Shown here one piece after another: positions 54,855 to 64,000 of a DNA stretch of 64,000 bases (position 1 is the stretch's first letter; every line of letters starts with the position of its first letter). Under the pieces are notes generated by a model. The model was given only the letters and a program-made list of their open reading frames with translations. It made no database searches and had not been told where the DNA came from. This stretch comes from Bog-473 sp963840245 (GTDB lineage Bacteria > Actinomycetota > Acidimicrobiia > Acidimicrobiales > RAAP-2), in assembly GCA_963840245.1 (NCBI GenBank), contig CAWIYI010000015.1, positions 62,001 to 126,000 on the forward strand, in the 5' to 3' direction. The position numbers were made by a program, and so were the translations under genes.

Positions 54855-55222
54855 CCGATCCCGTGGCGCCGACCGGCGTCGACCATGTCGCCATCAACGT
54901 CGCCGACGTTCCCGGCGGCATTGTCTTCTACACCGAGAAGATCGGCCTGGTGCAGAACTTCACCCGCCCCGACTTCGGCTTTGCCGGGGCCTGGCTGGAC
55001 ACGGCCAACGGGCAGCAGATCCACCTGATCGAGGCGGCGGTGCCCGACAACGTCGGCCAGCACTTCGCCCTCGCCTTCGACGACCTGGGTGCCGCCGTCG
55101 CCGAGCTGCGGTCGCGCGGCCTGAAGGTGAGCGACCCGGTGGACGTGGGGACGACCGGCCGCCGGCAGGCGTTCACCGCCGACCCCTGGGGCAACGGGAT
55201 CGAGCTCCACCAGCGCGCGTGA
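54851..55222 (+). CDS. VOC-family (glyoxalase-like) protein
   Basis: 123 residues with paired beta-alpha-beta-beta-beta units (GVDHVAINVADVPGGIVFYTEKIGL; FALAFDDLGAAVAELRSRGL) and terminal DPWGNGIEL. Metal-ligand His and Glu are in HVAI and GIEL, so it may be a metal-dependent lyase/dioxygenase; substrate unknown. Overlaps the PNP gene as ATGA and converges on rpmA. Confidence 0.87.
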   Translation: MTDPVAPTGVDHVAINVADVPGGIVFYTEKIGLVQNFTRPDFGFAGAWLDTANGQQIHLIEAAVPDNVGQHFALAFDDLGAAVAELRSRGLKVSDPVDVGTTGRRQAFTADPWGNGIELHQRA

Positions 55223-55246
55223 AGCCCGGCGCGCCGAGCCGGTCCA

Positions 55247-55495
55247 GCCGGTGAGGACGCTGACGTGCTTGCGGCCGCGGCGCTCGCCGAACTTCACGAC
55301 ACCGTCCGCGGTGGCGAAGAGCGTGTCGTCGCCGCCACGCCCCACGTTCACGCCGGGGTAGACCTTCGTCCCCCGCTGGCGCACCAGGATGGAGCCGGCG
55401 GTGACCGCCGCACCGTCGAACCGCTTCACGCCGAGGCGCTGTGCCGCCGAGTCGCGGCCGTTGCGGGTCGACCCGCCACCCTTCGTCTTGGACAT
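55247..55495 (-). CDS. rpmA: 50S ribosomal protein L27, stop codon not found at normal place
   Basis: 83 conserved residues: KGGGSTRNGRDSAAQRLGVK, ILVRQRGTKVYPGVNVGRGG, DDTLFATADGVVKFGERRGR, KHVSVLTG. Family members end here (80-90 residues), but no stop follows: the frame stays open to 54584, antisense through the VOC and PNP genes, which would add about 220 implausible residues. The annotated end marks the conserved domain; a nearby base change or indel probably hides the real stop. Sits 16 bases after rplU. Confidence 0.85.
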
Positions 55496-55511
55496 GTCGG
55501 ACTCCTCGGAC

Positions 55512-55826
55512 TTACCCGGCCGCCGTGATGGCGGTGATCTCCAGCGTGGCGTAGTGCTGGCGGTGGCCCCACCGGCGACGCTGGTTCGATTTGTTCTTGT
55601 AGGTCATGGCGTTGATCTTCGGGCCCATTTCCGAGCCCACGACCTTGGCCGTGACCGAGGCGCCGGCCAGCTGGGCCGGGGTGGCCAGCACGGTGGAGCC
55701 GTCGACCACCAGCACGGGCTCGAGGGACACCTCGGCACCGACCGGCCGGCCCAGCAACTCCACGCGGACGCGCTGGCCCTCGGCCACGCGCTCCTGCTTC
55801 CCTCCGGACCTGATGACGGCATACAT
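55512..55826 (-). CDS. rplU: 50S ribosomal protein L21
   Basis: 104 residues: MYAVIRSGGKQERVAEGQRV, then the C-terminal motif KINAMTYKNKSNQRRRWGHRQ that binds 23S rRNA. Twelve bases after the RNase E/G stop, before rpmA. Confidence 0.97.
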   Translation of the reverse strand: MYAVIRSGGKQERVAEGQRVRVELLGRPVGAEVSLEPVLVVDGSTVLATPAQLAGASVTAKVVGSEMGPKINAMTYKNKSNQRRRWGHRQHYATLEITAITAAG

Positions 55827-55838
55827 AAGGGCGAGATC

Positions 55839-57425
55839 CTAGCGCAGGACCGAGTCGTCCAGGGTCACGCCCCGGCCACCGCAGACGGCGCATTCGGTCG
55901 ACAGGGTCTCGAGCAGGCCCTCGGAGACCCGCTTGCGCGTCATCTCGACCAGCCCCAGCTCGGAGATGTCGAAGACCTGGGTCCGGGTCTTGTCCCGGGC
56001 CAGTGCGTTGCGCAGGGCGGACGCCACCTTGTCACGGTTCTCCCGTATCTCCATGTCGATGAAGTCGATGACGATGATGCCCCCGATGTCACGCAGCCTG
56101 AGCTGGCGGGCCACCTCCTCGGCCGCCTCGAGGTTGTTGCGGAAGACGGTCTCCTCCAGATTGGTCTTGCCCACGTTCTTCCCCGTGTTCACGTCGATCA
56201 CGGTCAGCGCCTCGGTCCGCTCGATGATCAGCGAGCCCCCGGAGGGCAGCCAGACCTTCCGGTCGAGCGCCTTGTGGAGCTGCTCGTGCACGTGGTAGCG
56301 CTCGAACATGGGCAGGCCCTCGACTTCGGGGTCGTAGTACTCGACCCGGTCGGAGAGCTCGGGACTGACCGCCTGCACGTAGTCGCGCACCTGCTCGAAG
56401 AGCGCCAGGTCGTCGATGACGACGCCCCGGTACTCGGGGTTCAACTCCTCGCGCAGGATGCGCACGGACAGCTCCGGCTCCCGGTAGAGGAGGCCGGGAG
56501 CGTCGGACTTCTTGGCCTCGGCCTCGATCGTGTTCCACTGCTCGAGCAGAGACGTGACGTCGCGCTGGAGCTCCTCGGCCGAGACGCCCTCGGCCGCCGT
56601 GCGCACGATCATCCCGTGGCCGGACGGCTTCACCTCGTCGATGATGCGCCGCAGGCGGCGGCGCTCGGTGTCGCCCAGGCGCTTGGAGATGCCGAAGGCG
56701 CTCGAGTTGGGCACGAGCACCGCGAAGCGCCCGGGGAGGGAGACCTCCTGGGTCAGGCGGGCGCCCTTGGCCCCGATGGGGTTCTTGGTGACCTGGCACA
56801 AGATGGTCTGGCCGGCCTTGAGGACGTCCTCGATCCGGGGCTGCTGGGACGCCCCGCCCTCGATGTCCTCCCGGTCGTAGCGCACGTCGCCCCGGTAGAG
56901 GACGGCGTTCTTGGGGATGCCGATGTCGATGAAGGCCGCCTCCATACCGGGCAGGACGTTCTGGACCCGCCCCCGGTAGACGTTGCCGTCGATCTGGTTG
57001 GTGTCGTCGGCCGACCGGGAGACGTAGTGCTCGACCAGGGAGCGCCCTTCGAGCACGGCGATCTGGGTCATGTCCGGCCGCACGTGGACACAGACCAGGT
57101 AGCGGCCCACCTGCCTGGACTTGCGATCACGGCCCGTCCGGCGCCGGCTGCGGGTCCGCTTGCCCGCACCGTCGTCCGAGGGGTCGGGGGACTCGGCCAC
57201 GCGGGTTCCGACCTCCTTCGGCGCGGTGGCCTCGGGTCGGGTGATCGGCACCACGGGTTCCGCCGTCTTCGCCGCGGGCGGCACGGGCGGCGCGGGCCGG
57301 GTGTCCCCGATCTTGGGCTTTCGTGCGGGCGCGGCTCGCGGCCCAGCAGGGGGGCTAGTGCCGCTGCCCCCCGGTGGCTCCGGGGGGTGACCCTCCGGGC
57401 TCTGGCTGATTTCCGTCTCGGACAT
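55839..57425 (-). CDS. rng: Ribonuclease E/G family endoribonuclease
   Basis: 528 residues. An N-terminal Pro/Ala-rich and basic disordered region of about 105 residues precedes the catalytic core: S1-like GNVYRGRVQNVLPGMEAAFIDIG, VTKNPIGAKGARLTQEVSLPGR, catalytic Asp in VIDVNTGKNVGK and IIVIDFIDME, and the zinc link CAVCGGRG. No long scaffold tail follows, so it is RNase G-like in form. The first 71 bases overlap the DUF2344 gene's end. Confidence 0.95.
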   Translation of the reverse strand: MSETEISQSPEGHPPEPPGGSGTSPPAGPRAAPARKPKIGDTRPAPPVPPAAKTAEPVVPITRPEATAPKEVGTRVAESPDPSDDGAGKRTRSRRRTGRDRKSRQVGRYLVCVHVRPDMTQIAVLEGRSLVEHYVSRSADDTNQIDGNVYRGRVQNVLPGMEAAFIDIGIPKNAVLYRGDVRYDREDIEGGASQQPRIEDVLKAGQTILCQVTKNPIGAKGARLTQEVSLPGRFAVLVPNSSAFGISKRLGDTERRRLRRIIDEVKPSGHGMIVRTAAEGVSAEELQRDVTSLLEQWNTIEAEAKKSDAPGLLYREPELSVRILREELNPEYRGVVIDDLALFEQVRDYVQAVSPELSDRVEYYDPEVEGLPMFERYHVHEQLHKALDRKVWLPSGGSLIIERTEALTVIDVNTGKNVGKTNLEETVFRNNLEAAEEVARQLRLRDIGGIIVIDFIDMEIRENRDKVASALRNALARDKTRTQVFDISELGLVEMTRKRVSEGLLETLSTECAVCGGRGVTLDDSVLR

Positions 57426-58164
57426 GAGGGAAAGCCCTCCTCGCGTGCTGTGTCGCGCTCGCGTCGGTCCCGGGCCCGCTCACCACGAGCGGCTCGAACC
57501 GTGCGCCATCGCGTTCGATCCATTGATGCGTTCGACAGGCCCTTCCGGCCACCGCAGGGGTGCCCAGGGCCGCTACGAGGTCACCGGGGCGGACACCACG
57601 CGGGTGCGTGGCCAATTCCGCCCGGAGGTGACCGTTTTGGCTGGTCACGGACAATGCCCGGATGGCCGGCCGGATGTCGTCTTCGGCTTGACGACCCTTC
57701 CGTTCCCGCCTGACGGTCAGCCTGGGAGCAGCGAGCACCTTCTCCACCCGCTCCTGCAGCTCCTCATCCCGCACGCCGAGCACCTCCAGCTCCCAATCGC
57801 ACGATGCTACCTCCTGCTGGAGCGAACCCTCCGCTTCTCCGACAAGGGCCGCCGCCTCGACGGCGATCCCCTCGGGCAGCAATGCGCTCAGGGCGACGGG
57901 CAGATCGGCCACGGGGATCTCCCCGGGCCCGGCGGGCTCCAGGCGGAGGTCGAGGTACTCGCCGCGTGACTCACACCCGGTCGGCAGCGCCAGGCCGAAG
58001 CTGACGAGGGGGTGGGGCACGAACCCCTGTGAGTAGGCCAGGGGCAGCCGGCTGCGGCGCAACGCCCGCTCCCACAGGCGGGCCACGTCCCGGTGGCTCG
58101 TGAAGCGGACCTTCCCCGACTTCGTGAAGCGCAGGCGGAGCCGCCGCTGGTCCTCAGGAGACAC
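57355..58164 (-). CDS. DUF2344/TIGR03936-type protein
   Basis: About 269 residues: RLRLRFTKSGKVRFTSHRDVARLWERALRRSRLPLAYSQGF with HPLVSFGLALPTGCES is the DUF2344 signature. In actinobacteria it always follows the radical SAM protein below, and in other lineages the two are fused; a tRNA or RNA-modification role has been proposed, not shown. The GTG at 58164 overlaps the radical SAM stop by 11 bases. The tail beyond residue 245 overlaps rng and is Gly/Pro-rich, so the end is less sure. Confidence 0.88.
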   Translation of the reverse strand: MSPEDQRRLRLRFTKSGKVRFTSHRDVARLWERALRRSRLPLAYSQGFVPHPLVSFGLALPTGCESRGEYLDLRLEPAGPGEIPVADLPVALSALLPEGIAVEAAALVGEAEGSLQQEVASCDWELEVLGVRDEELQERVEKVLAAPRLTVRRERKGRQAEDDIRPAIRALSVTSQNGHLRAELATHPRGVRPGDLVAALGTPAVAGRACRTHQWIERDGARFEPLVVSGPGTDASATQHARRAFPHVRDGNQPEPGGSPPGATGGQRH

Positions 58165-60100
58165 GGCTGACCAGGCGGACCGGGATCCGGTCTCCCACGC
58201 TGAGGTCCTGGCCGGTGCCCTGGCTCCCTCCGGCCGGCGGGAGGGGCGACGCCACGACGTGCTCCAACCCGACGCCGGTGCAGGCACCGCAGTCGTAGCA
58301 CGGGGTCCAGCGGCAGTCCTCCACGGCGACCCGGGCCAGGGCGTCCTGCCAGTCACCCCAGAGGAAGTCCCGGTGCAGCCCCGCCGAGATGTGGTCCCAG
58401 GGGAGCGCCTCGTCGCCGTCGCGGTCGCGGTGGCACACCTCGTCGAAGCTCAGCCCCTCGGCGGCCAGCGCGGCCTCCCAGAGCGACAGGTCGAAGCGCT
58501 CGGACCACTCCTGGAACGTCCCGCCGGCCCGCCAGACCCGCTCGATCACCGCGCCCATGCGCCGGTCGCCCCGGCTGGCCAGCCCCTCGGCGACCGAGGC
58601 GGCGGGCTCGTGCCAGCGGATGGTCAGGCCGCGCGTACGCCGGGCCTCGTTCCGCAGCAGGGCCACCTTGCGCTCGAGCTCGGCCACGGTGTCCTGGCCG
58701 AACCACTGGAACGGCGTGTGGGGCTTGGGCACGAAGCCACCCACCGAGGCGACCACCGTCACCCCTTTGTGGTACTTCCGGCCGATTTCGACGCAGCGCG
58801 CCCCCAGCTGGGCGATGCCGAGCACGTCCTCGTCGAGCTCGGTCGGCAGCCCGATGAGGAAGTAGAGCTTGACCCGCCGCCACCCCTGGCTGAAGGCCGC
58901 ATCGACGGCGCTGTAGAGATCCTCCTCGGTGATCAGCTTGTTGATCACCGTGCGCATCCGCCACGTGCCACCCTCGGGGGCGAACGTGAGGCCGGTGCGG
59001 CGCACCTTCTGGATCTCCGCCGCCGTGCCCACGGTGAAGGCGTCCACCCGCAACGACGGCAGGCTGACCGAAACCCGCCCTCCGTGCTCGGGATCGTCGA
59101 CGATGTCGCGCACGGTGTCCTCGATACCGGAGAAATCCGCTGACGACAGCGACGTCAGTGCCACCTCGTCGTGCCCGCTCCACTCGAGCCCGCGCTGCAC
59201 CATCGCGCGCACCTGGGCGGCCGGCCGCTCGCGGACCGGCCGGGTGATCATGCCCGCCTGGCAGAAGCGGCACCCACGCGTGCAGCCGCGGAACACCTCG
59301 ACGTTGAGGCGATCGTGGACCACCTCGGTCAGCGGCACGAGGGGCCGGGCGGGATAGGGCCAGTCGGCCAGGTCGCTCACCGTGCGCTTGTTCACCTCGG
59401 CGGGCACTCCGGGAGCGGTGGGGAGCGTGGACACCAGCCGGCCGTCCTCGTAGGACGCGCTGTAGAGGGCCGGCACGTACACGCCCTCGAGCTCGGACAG
59501 CGCGAGCCGCAGCTCGGCCCGGTCACGTGCACCGGATGGCGACGCCGCGAGCCACCCCGCCATCACGTCGTTGATCTCGCCCACCACCTCCTCGCCGTCG
59601 CCGAGGACGAAGACGTCGACGAAGTCCGCCAGCGGCTCGGGGTTGTAGACGCAATGGCCGCCCGCGACGACGAGCGCGTCGTCCCCGCCGCGGTCGGCCG
59701 CGTGCAGGGGGAGGCCGGCCAGGTCGAGCAGGTTGAGGACATTGGTGTACACGAGCTCGGCCGAGAGGTTGAAGGCCAGGACGTCGAAGGCCGCGGCCGG
59801 CAGGTGCTGCTCCACGCTGAAGAGGGGAACGCCCGCCGCCCGCATGGCCGCCTCCATGTCGACCCAGGGGGCGTAGGCGCGCTCGGCCAGCGCGTCGGGA
59901 CGCTCGTTGAGGATCTCGTAGAGGATCTGGAGGCCCTGGTTGGGCAGCCCGATCTCGTAGGTGTCCGGATAGAGCAACAGCCACGCCACGGTGCCGGGCC
60001 CGTGCTCGGGGTAGACCGAGCCCTGTTCACCCCCGATGTAGCGCGCCGGCTTGGACACCGTGGGCAGGATGCGCTCGATCTGCGGCCAGAGTGTCTCCAT
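58154..60100 (-). CDS. TIGR03960-family radical SAM protein
   Basis: 648 residues. B12-binding-like N-terminal part (VYPEHGPGTVAWLLLYPDTYEIGLPNQGLQILY in pieces), then the radical SAM cluster motif CTRGCRFCQ and downstream SSADFSGIEDT, LPSLRVDAF; a C-terminal cysteine set CRWTPCYDCGACTGVG may bind another cluster. The ATG giving METLWPQIERILPTV is preferred, since it has GACGGAG upstream and avoids overlap with mrdA. The family is near-universal in actinobacteria next to rng; its substrate is unknown. Confidence 0.93.
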   Translation of the reverse strand: METLWPQIERILPTVSKPARYIGGEQGSVYPEHGPGTVAWLLLYPDTYEIGLPNQGLQILYEILNERPDALAERAYAPWVDMEAAMRAAGVPLFSVEQHLPAAAFDVLAFNLSAELVYTNVLNLLDLAGLPLHAADRGGDDALVVAGGHCVYNPEPLADFVDVFVLGDGEEVVGEINDVMAGWLAASPSGARDRAELRLALSELEGVYVPALYSASYEDGRLVSTLPTAPGVPAEVNKRTVSDLADWPYPARPLVPLTEVVHDRLNVEVFRGCTRGCRFCQAGMITRPVRERPAAQVRAMVQRGLEWSGHDEVALTSLSSADFSGIEDTVRDIVDDPEHGGRVSVSLPSLRVDAFTVGTAAEIQKVRRTGLTFAPEGGTWRMRTVINKLITEEDLYSAVDAAFSQGWRRVKLYFLIGLPTELDEDVLGIAQLGARCVEIGRKYHKGVTVVASVGGFVPKPHTPFQWFGQDTVAELERKVALLRNEARRTRGLTIRWHEPAASVAEGLASRGDRRMGAVIERVWRAGGTFQEWSERFDLSLWEAALAAEGLSFDEVCHRDRDGDEALPWDHISAGLHRDFLWGDWQDALARVAVEDCRWTPCYDCGACTGVGLEHVVASPLPPAGGSQGTGQDLSVGDRIPVRLVSRVS

Positions 60101-60122
60101 CTCCGTCAACCCTACGGGACGC

Positions 60123-62367
60123 TCAGCCTCCGCCCGCTGTGCTCGAGGTCGTGGAGCTCGAGCCACCGGTCGCGGCGGGCTTCGGCGCGGTGGTCGTCGT
60201 GGTGGTCGGCGTCCCGAGAGGCGGATTGGTCGCCGGCGCGGTCTCGTTGGCCGGGCTGGCCGGCGTCGGCGTCTTGACGGCGCCGTTCATCCCGGGATTG
60301 GCCAGGATGTAGTCGAAGATGTTGCGCACCAGGGGGGCGGCGGCCTGGGCGCCGTAGCCACCCTGGTCGATGACGGCCAGGACGAGGTACTGCGGATTGG
60401 GGTTCGGGCCGAAGGCCACGAACCAGCTGTTCGGCTCGAGCGGTTGTCCGTTCGGGCCGAGATTCGAAGCGGTCCCAGTCTTTCCGGCGAGGTTCCACGA
60501 GGCCGGGAAGCCCTGGAAATCCTGGAACGCCGTTCCGCTCTTGCTCGAGATGACACCTTCGAACCCCGCCAGCATGGCGCTGTAGTTGGCCGGCGAGATC
60601 GCCACCTTCCCGGTCACCTGCGGCTCGAGCTTCTTGACGACCTTGCCGGTCCTCGGGTCGACGACCTGCGAGGCGACCTGCGGTGCGTAGCGGGTGCCCC
60701 CGTTGGCGAAGGTGGAATAGGCCACGGCCTGCTCGATCGGCGTCACCACCGTCTCGCCCTGGCCGAAGGCCATCTCGATGTTGTCACCGGTGAACCAGGA
60801 TGCCGGGTAGGGGAATCCCTTCGGCGCCTCTGCGTGCAGCTTCGCCCGGGTCAGGTAGCTGTCGACGCGACCCTGTTCCTCTCCGGGGAGGTCGATGCCG
60901 GTGATCGTGCCCTCGCCGTACGCGGTGGCCTCGTTCTGGATCGGCGTCTGGCCGAACTTCGACTGCTGCTCCCAGAACAGCTCGCCCAGGTTGTAGAAGA
61001 AGGCGTCGCTCGACGCGGTGAGCGCGCTCGAGACGTTGTAGGTGCCGCCGGTGTCGCCCGGGTCGTCGTGCAGGGTGCAGCCGGTGTCGTTGCTCGACGC
61101 CCGGTGCCGGGCACCCGTTGATCTTGAACGTCCCGGTGTCGACGTACGGCGTGGTCGGTGCGATGAGGCCGTCCTGGAGCGCGGCGGTGGCGGTGACGAG
61201 CTTGAACGTCGAGCCCGGCGTGTACTGCCCCTCGATCGCCTCGTTGTTCTCCGCCCCGCTCTGCTGCAGCGCGGCGAAGTTGGCCGCGGAGATTCCGCCG
61301 ACCCATTCGTTGAGGTCGTAGTTGGGGAACGACGCGAGGGCCAGGACCTGGCCGTTCTGGGGGTTCATGACGATCGCCGCGCCGTTCGGGGCGGGCGGCA
61401 GGCGGCCGCCGTCGACCTGGTCCGGCGACTTGCGGTCGCTCAGGATCTGCTGCTGCAGATCGTTCTGGACCTCCTGCTGGAGCCCGGTGTCGATGTTGAG
61501 CACCACGGTGTCGCCGATCTGGGGAGCGGTGGAGCTCAGGGTGCCCACGACAGTGCCGCTGGCGTCGACCGAGAGCGCCTGGCGCCCCGCCACGCCCTTC
61601 AGGTACTGCTCGTACTGGGCCTCGATCCCCGAGACGCCGACTTGGCTGCCCTGGGTGTAGCCGTCGTTGGGGTGCGCGGCCAGGTAGCTCGACGAGATGG
61701 CGCCCACGTAGCCGAGGACGTGCGCCGCGGTCGTGCCCTGCTGCGGGTAGTTGCGCTGCGCGATCGTCTGCACGCTCACGCCCGGGTACTCCGACTGGTG
61801 CGTCTGGAGGAACTGGACCGTGTCCTGGGACACCCCCACCGCGATGGGCACCGGCTCGTACGGGCTGTACTGGTCGTTGTTGATGGACGCCTGCACCTGC
61901 TTCGGCGTCTGGCCGACGAGCGCGGCGACCAGGCCGACGATGGCCGGGTTCTGCGTGGCCTCGGCCCGCGACAACAGGATCTCCTCCTGCGGGACGTTCG
62001 AGACGAGGACGGTGCCGTTGCGGTCGACGATCTCGCCACGGGGTGCGGCGACGCTGACGACCCGGACCTGGTTGCGCGTCACGTTGGCCGCGAAGGACTT
62101 CCCCTCGACGACCTGCAGCGTCCACAACCGGAGCACGAGCACACCGAAGAGGAGCAGCACGACGACCCCGACGATGCGCAGGCGGAGATTGGGCCGGGCC
62201 TCCTCCTCCTCCGGTGAGCCGACGATGGAGGCGACGTTGACGCTCTTGCGCGGCCGCATGCGCGGCCCGCTGCTGTTCCCGCGCCAGGCACTCCGTCGCG
62301 GCGAGCGAGTCGACGGCTTGGGGTGGAGCCGGTCGCCGCGGATCGGGTGGCGAAGGGTCCGCTTCAC
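60123..62367 (-). CDS. mrdA: Penicillin-binding protein 2 (mrdA type), one indel
   Basis: Elongasome transpeptidase of about 747 residues. Cytoplasmic start, one membrane helix (RIVGVVVLLLFGVLVLRLW), PBP dimer domain (RGEIVDRNGTVLVSN), catalytic Ser in TPGSTFKLVTATAAL near residue 384, second motif around SSDAFFYNLG and KTG in LAGKTGTASN near residue 627. A Thr/Pro/Ser tail ends the protein. One extra base near 61100-61102 breaks the frame between CPAP and SSNDTGCTLHDDPGD. The GTG overlaps the mreD stop as GTGA. rodA does not follow. Confidence 0.92.
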
Positions 62368-62900
62368 CAGGCTCTGCTGTCAGCCGAAACGGGGACGAGC
62401 GAACGGCGGTTGCTCTCCCCGGCCAGGGCCCACCGCATCAGCCGGCTGACCGGGAGAACCAGGATCACGCTCGAGATCCCCACCACCAGGAAAAGGGCCA
62501 GGAAATTCACCTGCACCATCTCCTCCTGTCCGAGAATCGCTCCAAGCACGGCGAACAGCATGTCCGCTGCGACGCTCCCCGCGAGCGCGGCCACCGGCTT
62601 GAGCCAGGTGGCCCGGGGGTCCGCCGCCGCCGTCAGCGCCCCGGTGGCGTAGCCCAGCACGCATCCGACCAGGGCGGACAGCCCGAACGGCGTGGGCAGC
62701 ACCAGGTCGAAGGCCAACCCGGACCAAAAGCCGACAATCGCCCCCGTCTCGGGCCCGTCGAGCAGCGCGGCCGTGATGGGCAGCAGCCAGAGCAGGTCGG
62801 GGTGGGTGCCGCGGATCCGCAACGCCACCATCACCGTCTGCTGGACCATCAGCACGACGAAGATCACCAGCGCCACCCTGAGCATGGAGCGACCGGTCAC
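62364..62900 (-). CDS. mreD: Rod shape-determining protein MreD
   Basis: 178 residues, five or six membrane helices, with PDLLWLLPITAALLDGPETGAIVGFWSGLAFDL typical of MreD (split: PDLLWLL, GPETGAIVGFWSGLAFDLVL). The GTG at 62900 overlaps the mreC stop as GTGA; an earlier start would overlap more. Complete, with mreC before and mrdA after. Confidence 0.92.
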   Translation of the reverse strand: MTGRSMLRVALVIFVVLMVQQTVMVALRIRGTHPDLLWLLPITAALLDGPETGAIVGFWSGLAFDLVLPTPFGLSALVGCVLGYATGALTAAADPRATWLKPVAALAGSVAADMLFAVLGAILGQEEMVQVNFLALFLVVGISSVILVLPVSRLMRWALAGESNRRSLVPVSADSRAW

Positions 62901-63727
62901 GTCGACGGCACCCACTGCACCACGTCGACGTAGGCCAGCTGGCTCAGGTCGGCGGCGGGATCGACCTTGATGGACTCCTGGCTCGCGCCCGCGGAGGTGT
63001 GGAAGGACCGCACGCTGGCCACCGGGATCCCGGGGGGGAACGCGGCCGCGTCGAGACTGCTCGTGAACATGACCTCGCCCTTGTGCAACGGCGTGCGCGG
63101 TGCCACGAGGTCCGCCGTCATGGAGCTCGACGGCCCCTGCCCGTCGACGATCCCGGTGAGCTGGCTCGCGAACGTCACGCCGACCTTGGACTCCCCGTCG
63201 GTGATCAGGCGGACCACCGAGGTGTGGTGGAAGGACTGGATCACCTGACCCACGAGCCCCCCGGCGCCCACAACGGGATAGCCGACGTCGACGCCGTCAG
63301 CCCGACCCTTGTCGAGCGTGATGGTCGCGGTGAAATTGGACGAGTACTCGTCCTGTGTCTGCGCCGTGACCGTCGGCAGCGACTGGAGGAAGGGCAGGTT
63401 CTGCAGCGCGGTGATGTCGCGCAGTTGGTTCCGCTCGAAGCCCTGTTCCAGCTGCGCTGCACGCAGCTGGCCGATCGTCCGCTGCAGCCGCTCGTTCTCG
63501 GACTGCACCGACCCGTAGTTGAAGGCGCCGGCGAAGAAGTTCCCGATGGGACTGATGATGTCGAGGACGCCCTGGCGCAACGGCGAGTAGACGTCGTTGG
63601 CCACCGACTTGATCCCGGAGGTCAGGCTGTGGGTCCGCCCGTTGAGGTCGAGCGAGATCAGCGACAGCGACAGAACGATGAGGATGATGACCGTGAGCGT
63701 GCGGCGCGACCGCCGGGACCGGGCCAC
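62897..63727 (-). CDS. mreC: Rod shape-determining protein MreC
   Basis: 276 residues: basic N-terminus, one membrane helix (TLTVIILIVLSLSLISLDL), coiled coil (SENERLQRTIGQLRAAQLEQ) and the beta-rich periplasmic-side domain (ITLDKGRADGVDVGYPVVGAGGLVGQV). Normal length; overlaps mreD by four bases and follows mreB by 22. Confidence 0.95.
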   Translation of the reverse strand: MARSRRSRRTLTVIILIVLSLSLISLDLNGRTHSLTSGIKSVANDVYSPLRQGVLDIISPIGNFFAGAFNYGSVQSENERLQRTIGQLRAAQLEQGFERNQLRDITALQNLPFLQSLPTVTAQTQDEYSSNFTATITLDKGRADGVDVGYPVVGAGGLVGQVIQSFHHTSVVRLITDGESKVGVTFASQLTGIVDGQGPSSSMTADLVAPRTPLHKGEVMFTSSLDAAAFPPGIPVASVRSFHTSAGASQESIKVDPAADLSQLAYVDVVQWVPST

Positions 63728-63749
63728 CCAGGAGAAACCGGTCGATCGA

Positions 63750-64000
63750 TCAGCGCGTTGAGGTGGTGATCAGCACCCGCTTCAACGCTTCGAACTCCTC
63801 CAGGCACTGGCCGCTGCCGATGGCGACGCAGTTCAGCGGGTCCCGGGCCACCACAATGGGCATGCCCGTCTCGTGCTGCAGTCGAGCTTCCAATCCGTGC
63901 AGCAGGGCTCCGCCGCCGGTCAGCACGATCCCCTGCTCCATGATGTCGGCCGCCAGCTCCGGCGGTGTCCGGTCGAGGGTGACCTTGACGGCATCGATGA
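63750..64000 (-). CDS. mreB: Rod shape-determining protein MreB, 5' part outside window
   Basis: The C-terminal 83 residues of the actin-like MreB: LDRTPPELAADIMEQGIVLT, GGGALLHGLEARLQHETGMPI and DPLNCVAIGSGQCLEEFEAL match the last ATPase subdomain. The ATG at 63941 is internal to the protein, not a start. Precedes mreC in the usual order. Confidence 0.95.
   Translation of the reverse strand, partial: IDAVKVTLDRTPPELAADIMEQGIVLTGGGALLHGLEARLQHETGMPIVVARDPLNCVAIGSGQCLEEFEALKRVLITTSTR

Noticed and set aside
54584..55246. C-terminal extension of L27 of about 220 residues
   Set aside because: It is antisense to two well-supported genes and its composition is that of shadow frames. No ribosomal L27 has such a tail.

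Overview
This window is chromosomal DNA from a high-GC actinobacterium. Evidence includes frequent GTG/TTG starts, start/stop overlaps of the GTGA/ATGA/TTGA type, an F420-type luciferase-like oxidoreductase, DtxR, RNase J together with RNase E/G, and an mtrAB-lpqB-like locus. A secreted protein built from short repeats of the YWLVASDGGIFSFG type suggests class Acidimicrobiia, but that is recall, not a computed placement. Most of the window is housekeeping. No rRNA, tRNA, CRISPR array, prophage or insertion sequence was seen, and no gene-free stretch exceeds 300 bases.

Left part (1-29.5 kb, almost all minus strand). Reading in the direction of transcription: xerC, then rpsB-tsf-pyrH-frr-cdsA-dxr-rseP-ispG-proS, then a promoter and leader, then rimP-nusA-ylxR-infB-rbfA-truB-ribF-rpsO-pnp-M16 peptidase-dapB. 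This is the classic translation/transcription supercluster with isoprenoid and lipid genes embedded. dapB is separated from dapA-rnj by two TetR units: tetR-rhomboid protease, and tetR-diiron protein with a palindromic operator over its own start. A truncated ion channel gene lies at the left edge.

Middle (29.5-46 kb, mixed strands, accessory). A lone Tat-exported solute-binding protein is followed by a response regulator, a histidine kinase and a GerMN lipoprotein. Then come rsfS, a 62-residue membrane protein and nadD; an F420-type oxidoreductase divergent from class II DAHP synthase; a propeller plus GH25 muramidase-like protein; a Clp-N/SnoaL-like fusion; a small kinase, methyltransferase, universal stress protein, beta-lactamase-like hydrolase and MmcQ/YjbR protein; and a histidine phosphatase translationally coupled to CoxE, near MoxR.

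Right part (46-64 kb). The conserved mreBCD-mrdA, radical SAM/DUF2344, rng, rplU-rpmA, obgE-proB-proA backbone is present, but a block of five genes (MTA/SAH deaminase, DtxR, copper amine oxidase, purine nucleoside phosphorylase, VOC protein) sits between rpmA and obgE.

Quality warning. About two dozen single-base indels break otherwise perfect genes, including truB, obgE, mrdA and proB. Many lie in C or G runs, and about ten fall between 29.9 and 35.4 kb. In each case the joined frames restore a normal family protein, and usually a 4-nt overlap with the neighbour as well. These are most likely consensus errors. Such genes are annotated over their full joined span. I did not find a convincing new multi-gene system; the best leads are in the accessory middle part and in several leader or operator elements.
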